Below, piece after piece: positions 8,575-17,675 of a stretch of 64,000 nucleotides of DNA (the first letter of the stretch is position 1; each line of letters begins with the position of its first letter). Position numbers and translations under genes: made by a program. Origin of the DNA: Bacillus paramycoides (GTDB lineage: Bacteria; Bacillota; Bacilli; Bacillales; Bacillaceae_G); assembly GCF_001884235.1 (NCBI RefSeq), contig NZ_MAOI01000101.1, positions 168,228 through 232,227 on the forward strand, read 5' to 3'. The notes beneath the pieces are model-generated. The model did not search any database, was not told where the DNA came from, and was given only the letters and a program-made list of their open reading frames with translations.

Positions 8575-9277
8575 GCTGCTCCCGCCTTACAATTGCATCA
8601 AAACAATCTAACAGTGTGCTTCCTGGCATCTCTGCTAACGATTGTATCGCCTCTAAATGCCCATCTGCTACTAAAATACCTTGCGAAATGAGTAAAAACC
8701 TTTCGCAAATTCGTTCAGCTGTATCTAGTACGTGTGTACAAAGTAAAATTCCTGCGCCCCGCTCTTTTTCTTTATATAAATAGTTTAAAAATTCTCGAGT
8801 TGCCACTGGATCTAAACCGATAAAAGGCTCATCAATAATATAAAAATCCGGTTCCGTTAAAAACGCGAGTATTAGCATCGATTTTTGTTTCATACCTTTT
8901 GAAAACTTCGATATGTATTCATGTATATGTTTTTCCATTCGGAACGTATGTAATAATCCCTTTGCCCTATCCTCCCAGCTTCCTACTTCATTTCCACGTG
9001 CAGCCATTAACAATTCAATATGCTCCCATAAAGTTAAATATTCATAATACGTCGGATGCTCTGGTACATATGCATATGGATTTTTCTTTTCACCAAACGA
9101 GATTTCACCATCCATATTGACAAGTAAACCGAGTATCGATTTAATTGTCGTACTCTTTCCTGCGCCATTTGCGCCAATAAGAGCAACTAACTCTCCTTTT
9201 TCAATTGCAAATGCAATATCATGAACTGTCTTTTCACCAATTTCATATCCGGCTGAACGGATATTCACTTCTAGCAT
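8567..9277 (-). CDS. ABC transporter ATP-binding protein, EcsA/YthP family
   Basis: A 236-residue nucleotide-binding subunit: Walker A GANGAGKST (about residues 35-43), a signature region read as FSKGMKQ (a variant of LSGGQ), Walker B FYIIDEPFIGLD and the H-loop LLCTHVL. It energises the EcsB/YthQ-like permease encoded immediately downstream. The ATG at 9277 is preferred over the longer frame to 9307 because AAGGGG sits just ahead of it. The divergent acetyltransferase gene starts 166 bases away. Confidence 0.88.
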   Translation of the reverse strand: MLEVNIRSAGYEIGEKTVHDIAFAIEKGELVALIGANGAGKSTTIKSILGLLVNMDGEISFGEKKNPYAYVPEHPTYYEYLTLWEHIELLMAARGNEVGSWEDRAKGLLHTFRMEKHIHEYISKFSKGMKQKSMLILAFLTEPDFYIIDEPFIGLDPVATREFLNYLYKEKERGAGILLCTHVLDTAERICERFLLISQGILVADGHLEAIQSLAEMPGSTLLDCFDAIVRREQHD

Positions 9278-9443
9278 ACATTCCCCTTCTTTCCATTTAC
9301 AATACAATCAAGGAAAATGATAACATATCCCTCTTAATATAGTATTATACCATTTCTAAAATATTTGTTTCGGTAGCAGGAAAAAACACATTTTAACAGA
9401 ATATTTAATGTTTGAAGTTTTTAATTTAAATGGAGTTGATCAT

Positions 9444-9875
9444 ATGTCATTTCAAATTCGTGAAGCAGTCATAAATGATATAGATACATTATGTTCTCTT
9501 ACAAAAGAGTTAAAAGGCTCTTTTATATCACATGAGGATATGAAAAATCGTTTGCAATTTGTGAGAACGAGTCCTTTTGATTTTTTATATGTTTACGAAG
9601 AAGACAATACTATTTTCGGATTACTAGGATTTCGTATACGCGAGAACTTAGAGGATGTAACGCGTTATGGCGAGATTTCAATTATTAGCGTAGATTCTAC
9701 AATACGCCGAAAAGGTATCGGACAAGTTTTAATGGATTATGCAGAACAATTAGCAAAGAAGCATAATTGCATTGGAACGTGGCTAGTTAGTGGTACAAAT
9801 AGATTAGAAGCTCATCCTTTTTATAAAAAATTAGGATATGAAGTAAATGGATATCGATTTGTTAAACATTTTTAA
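9444..9875 (+). CDS. GNAT-family N-acetyltransferase
   Basis: A 143-residue GNAT protein with the acetyl-CoA binding motif RRKGIGQVLMDYAEQLAKKHNC (motif A, R/Q-x-x-G-x-G) and the C-terminal EAHPFYKKLGYEVNGYRFVK typical of the fold. The ATG at 9444 is preferred to 9408 because GGAG at 9431-9434 fits it. The substrate is unknown. The HAD phosphatase gene starts 29 bases downstream and is likely cotranscribed. Confidence 0.85.
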   Translation: MSFQIREAVINDIDTLCSLTKELKGSFISHEDMKNRLQFVRTSPFDFLYVYEEDNTIFGLLGFRIRENLEDVTRYGEISIISVDSTIRRKGIGQVLMDYAEQLAKKHNCIGTWLVSGTNRLEAHPFYKKLGYEVNGYRFVKHF

Positions 9876-9904
9876 ACTACATACACATAGAAAGGGCTGT
9901 AACT

Positions 9905-10432
9905 ATGAACAACATCGAAGCAATTTTCATTGATCGTGACGGAACAATTGGAGGTGATACTACAATACATTATCCAGGCTCTTTCACATTATTTCCTTTT
10001 ACGAAGGAATCTTTACAAAAATTAAAAGCTCAAAATATAAAACTTTTCTCTTTTACGAATCAACCGGGTATCGCAGATGGAAAAGCGACTGTAAATGATT
10101 TTACGAAAGAGTTAATAGAGTTTGGTTTTGATGATATTTACCTTTGTCCTCATAAACATGGTGAAGGATGTGAATGCCGCAAACCAGGCACAGGGATGCT
10201 CCTGCAAGCAGCGGAAAAACATGGGCTTAATTTAACAAAATGCGCTATAATTGGTGATCGCTGGACTGATATTGTTGCTGGTGCAAAAGTAAATGCAACG
10301 ACAATATTAGTTCAAACTGGCGCTGGATATGACGCCTTACATACGTACCGAGATAAATGGGCGCATATTGAGCCGAATTACATTGCAGAAAACTTTGAAG
10401 ATGCTACGAATTGGATATTAAATCAACGATAA
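9905..10432 (+). CDS. HAD-IIIA hydrolase, GmhB/HisB-N-like phosphatase
   Basis: A 175-residue HAD-superfamily phosphatase. Motif I IDRDGTIGG (nucleophile Asp10, acid Asp12), motif II SFTNQPG (Thr/Asn), a zinc-binding loop CPHKHGEGCECRKPG (Cys-x-His...Cys-x-Cys) and motif IV GDRWTDIVAG are all present. The zinc loop is characteristic of D-glycero-D-manno-heptose-1,7-bisphosphate phosphatase and histidinol phosphatase relatives. No heptose-synthesis genes are nearby, so the substrate is probably another sugar phosphate (inference). RBS AAAGGG before the ATG at 9905. Confidence 0.85.
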   Translation: MNNIEAIFIDRDGTIGGDTTIHYPGSFTLFPFTKESLQKLKAQNIKLFSFTNQPGIADGKATVNDFTKELIEFGFDDIYLCPHKHGEGCECRKPGTGMLLQAAEKHGLNLTKCAIIGDRWTDIVAGAKVNATTILVQTGAGYDALHTYRDKWAHIEPNYIAENFEDATNWILNQR

Positions 10433-10508
10433 GATAAGTTAAATTTTTCCTCATAACTTTCTCCTTTTGACTATTCTTTTCCTAAATGCCAAAAGGTATG
10501 AAAAATAA

Positions 10509-10547
10509 TAAAAGCTCAGCCTACGAAAAGAGTAGGCCGAGCTTTTA
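10509..10547. terminator. Bidirectional terminator between convergent HAD and GNAT genes
   Basis: AAAAGCTC-GCCTAC / GTAGGC-GAGCTTTT (10510-10524 and 10532-10546) with T runs on both sides. Confidence 0.85.
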
Positions 10548-10556
10548 TAGATTAGT

Positions 10557-10997
10557 TTAAAAAGTTAATTCATAATGGAAATAACGATTATCTCTCAAAT
10601 ATCCATTTTCAGCATATAATCGCTGTGCTGATAAATTATCAATTTCTGTTTGTAGTTTTAAACCTTTTGCACCATTTTCTAATGCGAACGTTTTAGCAGC
10701 TTCCAGCAACTTTTTACCCGTTCCTGCCCCGCGTTTCTTCGCTTGTACAAATAAGTCATTTAATATCCATAATTCTTTCATCGAAATAGATGAGAATGAT
10801 GGATATAATTGTGTGAAACCAATATATTCCCCGTCTTCTACCGCTACAAAAATGACTGATTCTTTTCGCTCAATTCGATTTCGTAAAAATGCTTTTGCTC
10901 CTTCAATATCGGAATCTTGTCGATAAAATACGCGATAGTTATTAAAAACAGATGCTAGTCCATCTAAATCTGCAATTGTTGCTTCATATATTCTCAT
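10557..10997 (-). CDS. GNAT-family N-acetyltransferase
   Basis: A 146-residue acetyltransferase with KELWILNDLFVQAKKRGAGTGKKLLEAAKTFA (acetyl-CoA motif A, RGAGTG) and the C-terminal NLSAQRLYAENGYLRDNRYFHYEL. This resembles the GNAT branch acting on small amines or amino acids. Its ATG at 10997 overlaps the stop of the TrmO-like gene (ATGA), showing translational coupling; the longer open frame to 11045 lies inside that gene and is rejected. Confidence 0.85.
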   Translation of the reverse strand: MRIYEATIADLDGLASVFNNYRVFYRQDSDIEGAKAFLRNRIERKESVIFVAVEDGEYIGFTQLYPSFSSISMKELWILNDLFVQAKKRGAGTGKKLLEAAKTFALENGAKGLKLQTEIDNLSAQRLYAENGYLRDNRYFHYELTF

Positions 10998-11470
10998 TTT
11001 ACTCCATTCCCCTTCCAATACTGCTTCATAATATCTGTTGCCCATTCGGGCTGTTTTATTTCTTCTCTCGGTATAAACTCTTTCATAACAGGCTTTATAT
11101 CCAAAATAGGTGTGCCATCGATTGCGTCTAATCCTTCAACAACAATTGTTTTTCCATCTCTTCTTATCACTTTAACAATTGTCGCTCCTAGTCGATTCGG
11201 ACGATTTTTTCCACGTTGTGCAAAAATCCCTACCTTTGGAAAATTACTATTATTTCTAGGGTGTCTAGCAGAATACTGAATTTGTTCATCTGTTACTTTA
11301 TGAAAATAGAAAATAACTTCAATATGAGAAAAATCTTCGATCCCTTGTATACTTTCCTCTGTATACGAATCACTTAAAGTAATAAGTGATCTTATTTCTC
11401 CCCACTCATCATCTACTATTTCCTTTCTTTCATTATGTACAAATGCGATTGGTTGAACGAACATCCGCAT
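10994..11470 (-). CDS. TrmO/TsaA-like tRNA methyltransferase (UPF0066)
   Basis: A 158-residue protein with the TsaA/YaeB beta-barrel signature: QPIAFVHNERKE at the start, GIEDFSHIEVIFYFHK, then FAQRGKNRPNRLGATIVKV and GLDAIDGTPILDIKPVM. E. coli TrmO uses SAM to N6-methylate t6A37 of certain tRNAs; a similar role is the best guess, but the family is functionally broad. Coupled to the downstream acetyltransferase gene by a 4-base overlap. Confidence 0.8.
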   Translation of the reverse strand: MRMFVQPIAFVHNERKEIVDDEWGEIRSLITLSDSYTEESIQGIEDFSHIEVIFYFHKVTDEQIQYSARHPRNNSNFPKVGIFAQRGKNRPNRLGATIVKVIRRDGKTIVVEGLDAIDGTPILDIKPVMKEFIPREEIKQPEWATDIMKQYWKGNGVK

Positions 11471-11539
11471 TCCCCCTCAAATGTAACCACTTACATTATA
11501 AAATATTTTCTGAATGTTTTCCACTTACACGGTCATTGT

Positions 11540-12250
11540 TTACATAATAAAATTATCTTCATCTTCTAAAGACATATTCACAGCCTCAACTGCATGTATG
11601 CGGGCTGTGTCAAATAAAGGAACTAATGCATCTTCCTGTTTTACTAATAGTCCTATTTCTGTACACCCTAATATAATGCCTTTTGCTCCTCTTTGCGCCA
11701 AATCTTCCATTACATTTTTAAAATACTCCCTTGATTGTGGGGTTATTTTTCCTAGGCATAATTCGTTATATATTATTTTATTTACTCTCTCTCTATCCTC
11801 TTCTTTTGGTACAATTACTTTTATATCATTTTCTTCTATACGTATTTTATAGAAATCCTGCTCCATCGTGTATTTTGTCCCAAGTAGACCAACTGATTGA
11901 ATTCTATGTTGTTTTATTTCCTTCGCTGTTGCATCAGCAATATGTAATATCGGAATACTGATTCTATTTTTTATATGCTTAATAACTTTATGCATCGTGT
12001 TTGTACAAATTACTATAAAAGCAGCGCCACCCTTCTCCAAAGAAGATGCTGCATTTCCTAATACCTCTCCCGCTTTATCCCAATCTCCTTCAGATTGGTA
12101 TCGTTCAATTTCTTCAAAGTCAACGCTGTAAAGAAGACATTTTGCTGAATGTAATCCACCTAATCTCATTTTTATTTCTTCATTTATCATTTTGTAATAC
12201 TCAGTAGTTGATTCCCAGCTCATTCCGCCAATAAGACCTATTAACTTCAT
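11540..12250 (-). CDS. Aspartate/glutamate racemase family protein
   Basis: A 236-residue, cofactor-independent amino-acid racemase. Both catalytic-Cys motifs are present: VICTNTMHK (first Cys) and ILGCTEIGLL (second Cys), along with the N-terminal IGLIGGMSWESTTEYY characteristic of aspartate racemases (RacD/YgeA branch) rather than MurI. The expected product is D-Asp or D-Glu, or a broader-specificity racemate. Monocistronic on the minus strand; the RBS is AGGAGG just before the ATG. Confidence 0.88.
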   Translation of the reverse strand: MKLIGLIGGMSWESTTEYYKMINEEIKMRLGGLHSAKCLLYSVDFEEIERYQSEGDWDKAGEVLGNAASSLEKGGAAFIVICTNTMHKVIKHIKNRISIPILHIADATAKEIKQHRIQSVGLLGTKYTMEQDFYKIRIEENDIKVIVPKEEDRERVNKIIYNELCLGKITPQSREYFKNVMEDLAQRGAKGIILGCTEIGLLVKQEDALVPLFDTARIHAVEAVNMSLEDEDNFIM

Positions 12251-12382
12251 ATATCCTCCTTCAAAATAACATTTTAAAAACGTGATTTATCATATAATTT
12301 ATACATAATTAATCACGTTTAAATCCTATAAAAACAATAACCTTCCTCTAGTTATCTATTACATTTATAGTAGTTCTTTTTC

Positions 12383-12396
12383 ATTTCCGCGGAAAT
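12383..12396. repeat. Perfect 14-base palindrome ATTTCCGCGGAAAT
   Basis: Located 14 bases beyond the 3' end of the alcohol dehydrogenase gene and upstream of the racemase gene. Neither strand has a T run directly behind it, so it is not an obvious intrinsic terminator; an operator site is possible. Confidence 0.4.
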
Positions 12397-12409
12397 AATT
12401 ATAGAATAT

Positions 12410-13609
12410 TCAGAAAACAACCTTTGTGGTTATCTTATATTGATAATCAAAGCTTTTTCGATATAGCTCTTTTATTTCATCATAAGATGGAACTCGTGGA
12501 TTGTTACTTGGACTACCACTTGCAATAGCATCTTTCGCCATTTTAGAAATAGCATTTTCAAATTCACCTTCATCGATTCCGTATTCTCTTAAATTAGGAA
12601 TTCGAAGATCAAAGCAAAGTTTCTGAATTTCAGCAATCGTGTAGTTCGCCACTTCTTCATCAGAATACGAATACAAATCTTTGTTTAAGCCACGTCCTAC
12701 TTCAGCTAACCTTTCTACTGCATTCATTTTTGTAAACTCTAGAACTGTAGGTAATAGTATTGCATTCGATATTCCATGTGGCACATGGAATAATGCTCCT
12801 ACAGGACGAGACATACCATGGACTAATGTAACAGAAGCATTTGAAAAAGCAATTCCAGCTTGCAATGAAGCAATCATCAGTGCTTCTCTTGCTTCCATAT
12901 TATCCCCATCCTCATATGCAAAACGTAAATATTTCATTATACTTTCAATAGCTGAAAGTGCGAGAACATCTGTTAGTGGTTGTGAAACTTTAGAAATATA
13001 AGCTTCAATCGCATGGCATAATGCATCTATTCCTGTTGCTGCAGTAATATGAGGTGGTACTGAACTTGTCAAAATAGGGTCTATTATCGCCAATTGTGGG
13101 GTAAAGCTCGGATGCTTTATCATCATTTTCACATCCGTTTTTTTATTCGTAATTACAGCTACACTCGTTACTTCCGATCCAGTACCAGAAGTTGTTGGGA
13201 TTGCAATAAGAGGTAATGGATCATTTTTTATTTCGATATCCTTTTGGACATATTCTTCAATTTCTCCACCATTTGTGTATAACACTGCTACTGCTTTCGC
13301 AGCATCAATACAACTTCCCCCGCCAATACCGATAATAAAATCACATTTTTCTTCTTTACAAATAGATAGCGCTTCTAATACGTGTAAATTTGTAGGCTCA
13401 GCGTTCACTTTATTATACGTAATAACTGTGATCCCTTTCGCATTTAATTGCTTCACACATCTTTCAACATACCCTAATTTCTCCATAATTGTATCACTAA
13501 CTATGAAAGCCCTTTTCCCTAACTTCTTTGATTGCTCCCCTAGTTTTTCAAGCGAATTTCTCCCATATAATACAGACTTCGGCATACGAAATTCAGCAAC
13601 TTCTTGCAA
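12410..13609 (-). CDS. Iron-containing (group III) alcohol dehydrogenase
   Basis: A 399-residue Fe-ADH. The dinucleotide-binding GGGSCIDAAKAVA, the substrate-domain signature TTSGTGSEVTSVAVI and metal ligands in TGIDALCHAIEAYIS and LVHGMSRPVGALFHVPHG are all visible. Relatives oxidise or reduce short alcohols, 4-hydroxybutyrate or 1,3-propanediol. A TTG at 13609 (MQEVAEFRMPKSVLYG) is preferred as start because GGGGTGGAG lies directly upstream; the longer frame to 13660 has no RBS. The GntP-family permease gene ends 88 bases upstream on the same strand, suggesting uptake and oxidation of one hydroxyacid substrate (inference). Confidence 0.88.
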   Translation of the reverse strand: MQEVAEFRMPKSVLYGRNSLEKLGEQSKKLGKRAFIVSDTIMEKLGYVERCVKQLNAKGITVITYNKVNAEPTNLHVLEALSICKEEKCDFIIGIGGGSCIDAAKAVAVLYTNGGEIEEYVQKDIEIKNDPLPLIAIPTTSGTGSEVTSVAVITNKKTDVKMMIKHPSFTPQLAIIDPILTSSVPPHITAATGIDALCHAIEAYISKVSQPLTDVLALSAIESIMKYLRFAYEDGDNMEAREALMIASLQAGIAFSNASVTLVHGMSRPVGALFHVPHGISNAILLPTVLEFTKMNAVERLAEVGRGLNKDLYSYSDEEVANYTIAEIQKLCFDLRIPNLREYGIDEGEFENAISKMAKDAIASGSPSNNPRVPSYDEIKELYRKSFDYQYKITTKVVF

Positions 13610-13697
13610 GTACTCCACCCCTTCTATTTCTAATAAATATTTTATTATATAAACTATCAATCTGATAAATCTTTTCTTTTCATCTATTAACTATTTA

Positions 13698-15137
13698 TTA
13701 ATAGATTCCTGTTAAAGTATAGAACACGATGACTAAAAATACAGCAACCGTTTTCAAAATTGTAATAGCAAATATGTCTTTATATGACTGCTTATGTGTT
13801 AATCCTGTTACCGTTAGAATAGTAATAATTGCCCCATTATGTGGTAATGTATCCATTCCACCTGATGCCATTGATACAATGCGATGCATAACTTCTAACG
13901 GAATGTTATATTGCGTTGCTGCAGCAATAAATTTATCTCCCATCGCACTTAAAACTATTCCCATTCCTCCTGATGCTGACCCAGTAATCCCAGCCAAAAT
14001 ATTAGTTGTTACTGCTCCATTTACTAATGGATTCGTGAACGTTGCAGAGATGCTATCTCTCATAATCGCAAATCCTGGAAGTGCTGCAATAACACCACCA
14101 AACCCAAACTCAGCTCCTGTATTCATTGTTGCAAGTAGTGCTCCCCCAATACTTGTATTCAATCCAGCTTGGAGTCCAGTTACTACTCGTTTCCAATATA
14201 ATAAAAGCGTTGATAAAATCCCTATAATAAGTGCCAATTCTACAGACCAAATTCCAACTACCGCACTTAATTCAACTTTTCCAAATGCTTTCATACCAAT
14301 AGCTGAGAAATCAAAGCCATTTGGATACCACTTTGGTATCATGATTGTGAAAACCTTATTCATTACACCTACTAAAATAAGTGGTATAAACGCAATTACT
14401 TGCTGTACTCTTGTGATTTCCATACCACTTAGTATCGGCATATCTTTTTGTTCTAATTGCAAAGATGCTGCCATTTCAGACTTTCCATCGTTAAAGCCGA
14501 AGTATCCTTCTCCTGCAGCTTTTGCCTTCTTTCGCCTACTCTCTAAATATAGTAAACCTAACGTGAGAACAAAAATTGCTCCTACAATACCAAGTATCGG
14601 AGCTGCATAAATATCAGTTTTAAAAAAGGTTGTAGGTATTACATTTTGAATTTGTGGTGATCCAGGTAGTGCATCCATTGTAAAAGTTACTGCTCCAAGA
14701 ACGATTGTACCGGGAATTAACCGTTTTGGGATATCAGCTTGTCGAAACAATTTTGCTGCAAACGGATATACAGCGAATACAACTACATAAACACTTACAC
14801 CGCTATATGTTAAAATAGCCCCCATTAAAACAATGGCTAAAATTGTACGCTTTTCCCCAACTAACTCTATAATTGTCTTTGCAATAGAATCAGCAATACC
14901 TGACATTTCTACTACTTTACCAAAAATGGCTCCAAGCAAGAAAACAGGAAAATATAGTTTAATAAACCCTACCATTTTCTCCATAAAAATATTAGAAAAG
15001 AAAGGTAATACATAACTAGGCTCTGTCAAAAATACCGCAAATAATGCAAAAATCGGTGCGAATAATATTACAGAAAATCCTCTATATGCTACAAACATGA
15101 GTAAACTAAGTGCTAATAAAATAATAACTAGCTCCAA
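13698..15137 (-). CDS. GntP-family permease
   Basis: A 479-residue transporter with about 12-14 TM segments of the GntP/CitMHS (ion transporter) superfamily: LYFPVFLLGAIFGKVVEMSGIADSIAKTI near residue 60 and the Gly/Ser-rich VTTNILAGITGSASGGMGIVLSAMGDKFI toward the C-terminus. Close relatives import gluconate, or in Bacillus (YxjC) are linked to hydroxybutyrate metabolism. Start is TTG at 15137 with a strong AGGAGGGG 5 bases upstream. It is transcribed ahead of the iron alcohol dehydrogenase gene, so a hydroxyacid rather than gluconate is a sensible guess (no gluconate kinase is present). Confidence 0.85.
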   Translation of the reverse strand: MELVIILLALSLLMFVAYRGFSVILFAPIFALFAVFLTEPSYVLPFFSNIFMEKMVGFIKLYFPVFLLGAIFGKVVEMSGIADSIAKTIIELVGEKRTILAIVLMGAILTYSGVSVYVVVFAVYPFAAKLFRQADIPKRLIPGTIVLGAVTFTMDALPGSPQIQNVIPTTFFKTDIYAAPILGIVGAIFVLTLGLLYLESRRKKAKAAGEGYFGFNDGKSEMAASLQLEQKDMPILSGMEITRVQQVIAFIPLILVGVMNKVFTIMIPKWYPNGFDFSAIGMKAFGKVELSAVVGIWSVELALIIGILSTLLLYWKRVVTGLQAGLNTSIGGALLATMNTGAEFGFGGVIAALPGFAIMRDSISATFTNPLVNGAVTTNILAGITGSASGGMGIVLSAMGDKFIAAATQYNIPLEVMHRIVSMASGGMDTLPHNGAIITILTVTGLTHKQSYKDIFAITILKTVAVFLVIVFYTLTGIY

Positions 15138-15287
15138 TTATACCCCTCCTTTTAAACTGAAAATTCAATCTTTTAATAATAAACTTCTGCTAACATCTCG
15201 TATCCTTTTATTTCATGACATTCCTCCTCTTTTTATAACAAATTTTTCATGCTAAAAATGTCTAATTATAACTATTCGATTACATAC

Positions 15288-15342
15288 GAAAAATCCCTTT
15301 AAACAAAAACGATTTCATCGTCATACGTTATAAAGGGATTGT
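15288..15342 (-). terminator. Terminator of the HAD phosphatase operon
   Basis: Outer arms AATCCCTTTA / TAAAGGGATT (15292-15301, 15331-15340) enclosing a smaller ACGATGA-like hairpin, with TTTTTCG following on the minus strand. Confidence 0.65.
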
Positions 15343-15354
15343 TAGTTTCTCTTT

Positions 15355-16020
15355 TTATAGGTTTACCATACTTTTCTCTAAATAGAAGCTTTGCAACTCT
15401 TCGACATCTTTCACTATATAAGTCGCCCTAGCTTCACTCAGTTCTTTCTCACTTCCATAACCGTACAATACACCAATAGAAGCGATTTCATTATTATTAG
15501 CCCCTATTATATCGTGCTTTCTATCTCCAATCATTACAATTTCTTCTTTTTTGAGTTCTTCATTTGTTTGTAATATATGAGCAATTATTTCTTCCTTTTT
15601 TATTCTTGTCCCATCTAAATTGCTCCCAACAACCTCTTCAAAAAATGATGTTAACTGAAAGTGCTCTATTACTTGCTTTGCAAATATAGTAGGCTTTGAA
15701 GTTGCTACATACAAACGATTACCTGCATCTTTTAATTCTTGTAATAGAGTCGGAATCCCATCATATATTTTATTTTCTAATAGACCGCTTTTCTTTAAAT
15801 ATTCCCGGAAATAAACGACAGCTTCCTCAACTTCTATTTCACTCATATTATATCTTTCTGCAAACGATTGTTGAATCGGTGGACCAATAAATGAATCTAA
15901 CTCACTTATTTTCCCTTCTTCTATTCCCATCTTTTCTAACGCATATAGAACAGAGTTTATTATCCCTTCTTTCGGATCCGTTAATGTTCCATCTAAATCA
16001 AATAGAAAAGTTTTATACAT
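15355..16020 (-). CDS. HAD-family hydrolase, phosphoglycolate-phosphatase-like
   Basis: A 221-residue HAD-IA phosphatase: motif I FDLDGTLTDPKEGI (Asp nucleophile), motif II VATSKPT, motif III Lys in FAKQVIEHF and motif IV MIGDRKHDIIGANNN. The alpha-helical C1 cap (residues about 18-85) is that of the Gph/PpaX group. The exact substrate is unknown; house-cleaning of phosphoglycolate or pyrophosphate is possible. The methyltransferase gene ends 15 bases upstream, so the two form an operon. Confidence 0.85.
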   Translation of the reverse strand: MYKTFLFDLDGTLTDPKEGIINSVLYALEKMGIEEGKISELDSFIGPPIQQSFAERYNMSEIEVEEAVVYFREYLKKSGLLENKIYDGIPTLLQELKDAGNRLYVATSKPTIFAKQVIEHFQLTSFFEEVVGSNLDGTRIKKEEIIAHILQTNEELKKEEIVMIGDRKHDIIGANNNEIASIGVLYGYGSEKELSEARATYIVKDVEELQSFYLEKSMVNL

Positions 16021-16035
16021 GTTTCATTCCTCCAC

Positions 16036-16677
16036 TTATTTTACTTTATATGTAACCCACCAAAAACACTCACCTATATGAAAATTTAAATCTAATGCAA
16101 ATGGTTCAAGAATAGATTGCAATTCTTCTTGCGTATAATAGTTTTTAATAATCTCATACCTCTCACCAGTCGAGAGTGTACGAATTTTATATGTATTTAT
16201 ATCTCCATCTTTACGAATAAGCTCCCCGCCAATTCCTTCGTTATACAAATTATCTGCAAAACAAACTATCGCTCCTTTTTCTAATACATGATGAAACTGT
16301 ATTAAAAAACTAGTAATCTCTTCTTTTTTAATGTGTGAAAACCAAAAGTTTGCATATGCCCCTTGAAAGATGTCTTTCATTTGTTCTAGTTTAAAAGCGT
16401 CACCTTTCTGAAAGGTAACCTTTTCCTTAGAAAGCTCTTTCTCCTTTGCTATCGCTAGTACTTCATCAGAATAATCAATCGCTGTTATATGTGCAGCTAC
16501 ATCTGTTACATACTTCGTCCAATACCCTGTTCCGCAAGCAACTTCAAGAACTTTTCTTCCTATACATATATCTTTTAATTTTTGTTCAAGCATCTTTTGT
16601 TCCGCTTGCCTTACTGGATCTTCCCGATTGTACACCGCTTCATATTCACTTGCACGATTACTATAATATGTATACAT
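16036..16677 (-). CDS. Class I SAM-dependent methyltransferase
   Basis: A 213-residue small-molecule-type methyltransferase. Motif I VLEVACGTGYWTKYV, motif II AIDYSDEVLAIAKEK, the acidic-loop region FQKGDAFKLEQ and the motif around ANFWFSHIKKEEI fit the Methyltransf_11/25 fold. No recognisable substrate domain. RBS GGGGGAG before the ATG at 16677. It is first gene of the two-gene operon with the HAD phosphatase. Confidence 0.85.
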   Translation of the reverse strand: MYTYYSNRASEYEAVYNREDPVRQAEQKMLEQKLKDICIGRKVLEVACGTGYWTKYVTDVAAHITAIDYSDEVLAIAKEKELSKEKVTFQKGDAFKLEQMKDIFQGAYANFWFSHIKKEEITSFLIQFHHVLEKGAIVCFADNLYNEGIGGELIRKDGDINTYKIRTLSTGERYEIIKNYYTQEELQSILEPFALDLNFHIGECFWWVTYKVK

Positions 16678-16843
16678 AGAAAAGCTCCCCCTCTATTAAA
16701 CAAATCATATCCTTTCCATAATACCATTTTTATTTTTTTCAGAAAATTACTTTTTCTATTCCTCATACTTTCAGTTACAAAAATACAAAAGATATGATAA
16801 AGTGAAAAAGTTACAATTAATTTCATAGAAACTGGTGAAACAC

Positions 16844-17641
16844 ATGTCAATTACGTTAATTTTTATTATGGCTTTCACAATTGTTATCCACGCAGTTGAA
16901 ACAAGCTCTTATAGTATTCGATTAGCTGGTGTACGTTTAAAAAAGATTGCCGTTGCCTTATCTGTCGTAGGAATGGTACTGCTTATTTCAAGAACATCTA
17001 ACTTACTACAAGCCTTTTTAATTGGTGGTATGGTCGATGAAGCAAAACTAGATTCTTCTATTAATTTAGAGCATATTATACGGCTCGTTCTATTATCTGC
17101 CTCTATCGGTACATTGTTGGCAATTATACTCTATCCAACTTTGACAAAGCTATTTGGATATGTCATTCAAAACTTTGAAACAGACGGTTCTTTCATACGA
17201 ATGATGAAAACAAATAACATCCAAAAATTAAAGCGCACAAAAAAATATGTACGCTTTCCAAAGTTAGAAATGATTCATCGACTAAGGATCGGTGGTATCC
17301 CAAAGCGTATTATGCTTATTAACATGTTCGCAACTGCAATTTATACAGCGGGTGTCCTTTCAGCTCTTTACGCTTCTTTTTTAAATCCAGATTACGCAAC
17401 AAATGCAAGTACAGCATCTGGTCTCGTGAATGGTTTTGCTACTATTTTATTAACAGTATTACTCGATCCACGTATCGCCCTTTTAACAGAGCGCGCTCTT
17501 CAATCAGAGGACGGTGCTGAGGCAATGAGTAAAATGTATGGTTGGCTAATGATTTCTAGACTTCTCGGCACCTTATTAGCACAATTTTTATTTGTACCAG
17601 GTGCTTACTGGATTTTATGGATTATTGAACTAATGCATTAA
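16844..17641 (+). CDS. amj: Amj-type lipid II flippase
   Basis: A 265-residue membrane protein with about six TM segments that I recognise as Amj (YdaH), the alternative lipid II flippase of Bacillus that can replace MurJ. The family opening HAVETSSYSIRLAGVRLKKIAVA followed by SRTSNLLQAFLIGGMVDE matches well, and the TM segments at about 165-190 and 235-260 are conserved. It would move the lipid-linked peptidoglycan precursor across the cytoplasmic membrane. ATG at 16844 is chosen over GTG at 16835; GGTGA serves as RBS. In B. subtilis amj is sigma-M controlled; I could not see a clear sigma-M promoter here. Confidence 0.85.
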   Translation: MSITLIFIMAFTIVIHAVETSSYSIRLAGVRLKKIAVALSVVGMVLLISRTSNLLQAFLIGGMVDEAKLDSSINLEHIIRLVLLSASIGTLLAIILYPTLTKLFGYVIQNFETDGSFIRMMKTNNIQKLKRTKKYVRFPKLEMIHRLRIGGIPKRIMLINMFATAIYTAGVLSALYASFLNPDYATNASTASGLVNGFATILLTVLLDPRIALLTERALQSEDGAEAMSKMYGWLMISRLLGTLLAQFLFVPGAYWILWIIELMH

Positions 17642-17675
17642 TCCACTAACTCTATAAATAGAGGGGAATTTATCA

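Noticed and set aside
13729-14610. 293-residue plus-strand ORF opposite the GntP permease
   Set aside because: Antisense shadow; no RBS, Pro/Ile-rich composition, and the minus-strand frame is a clear permease.
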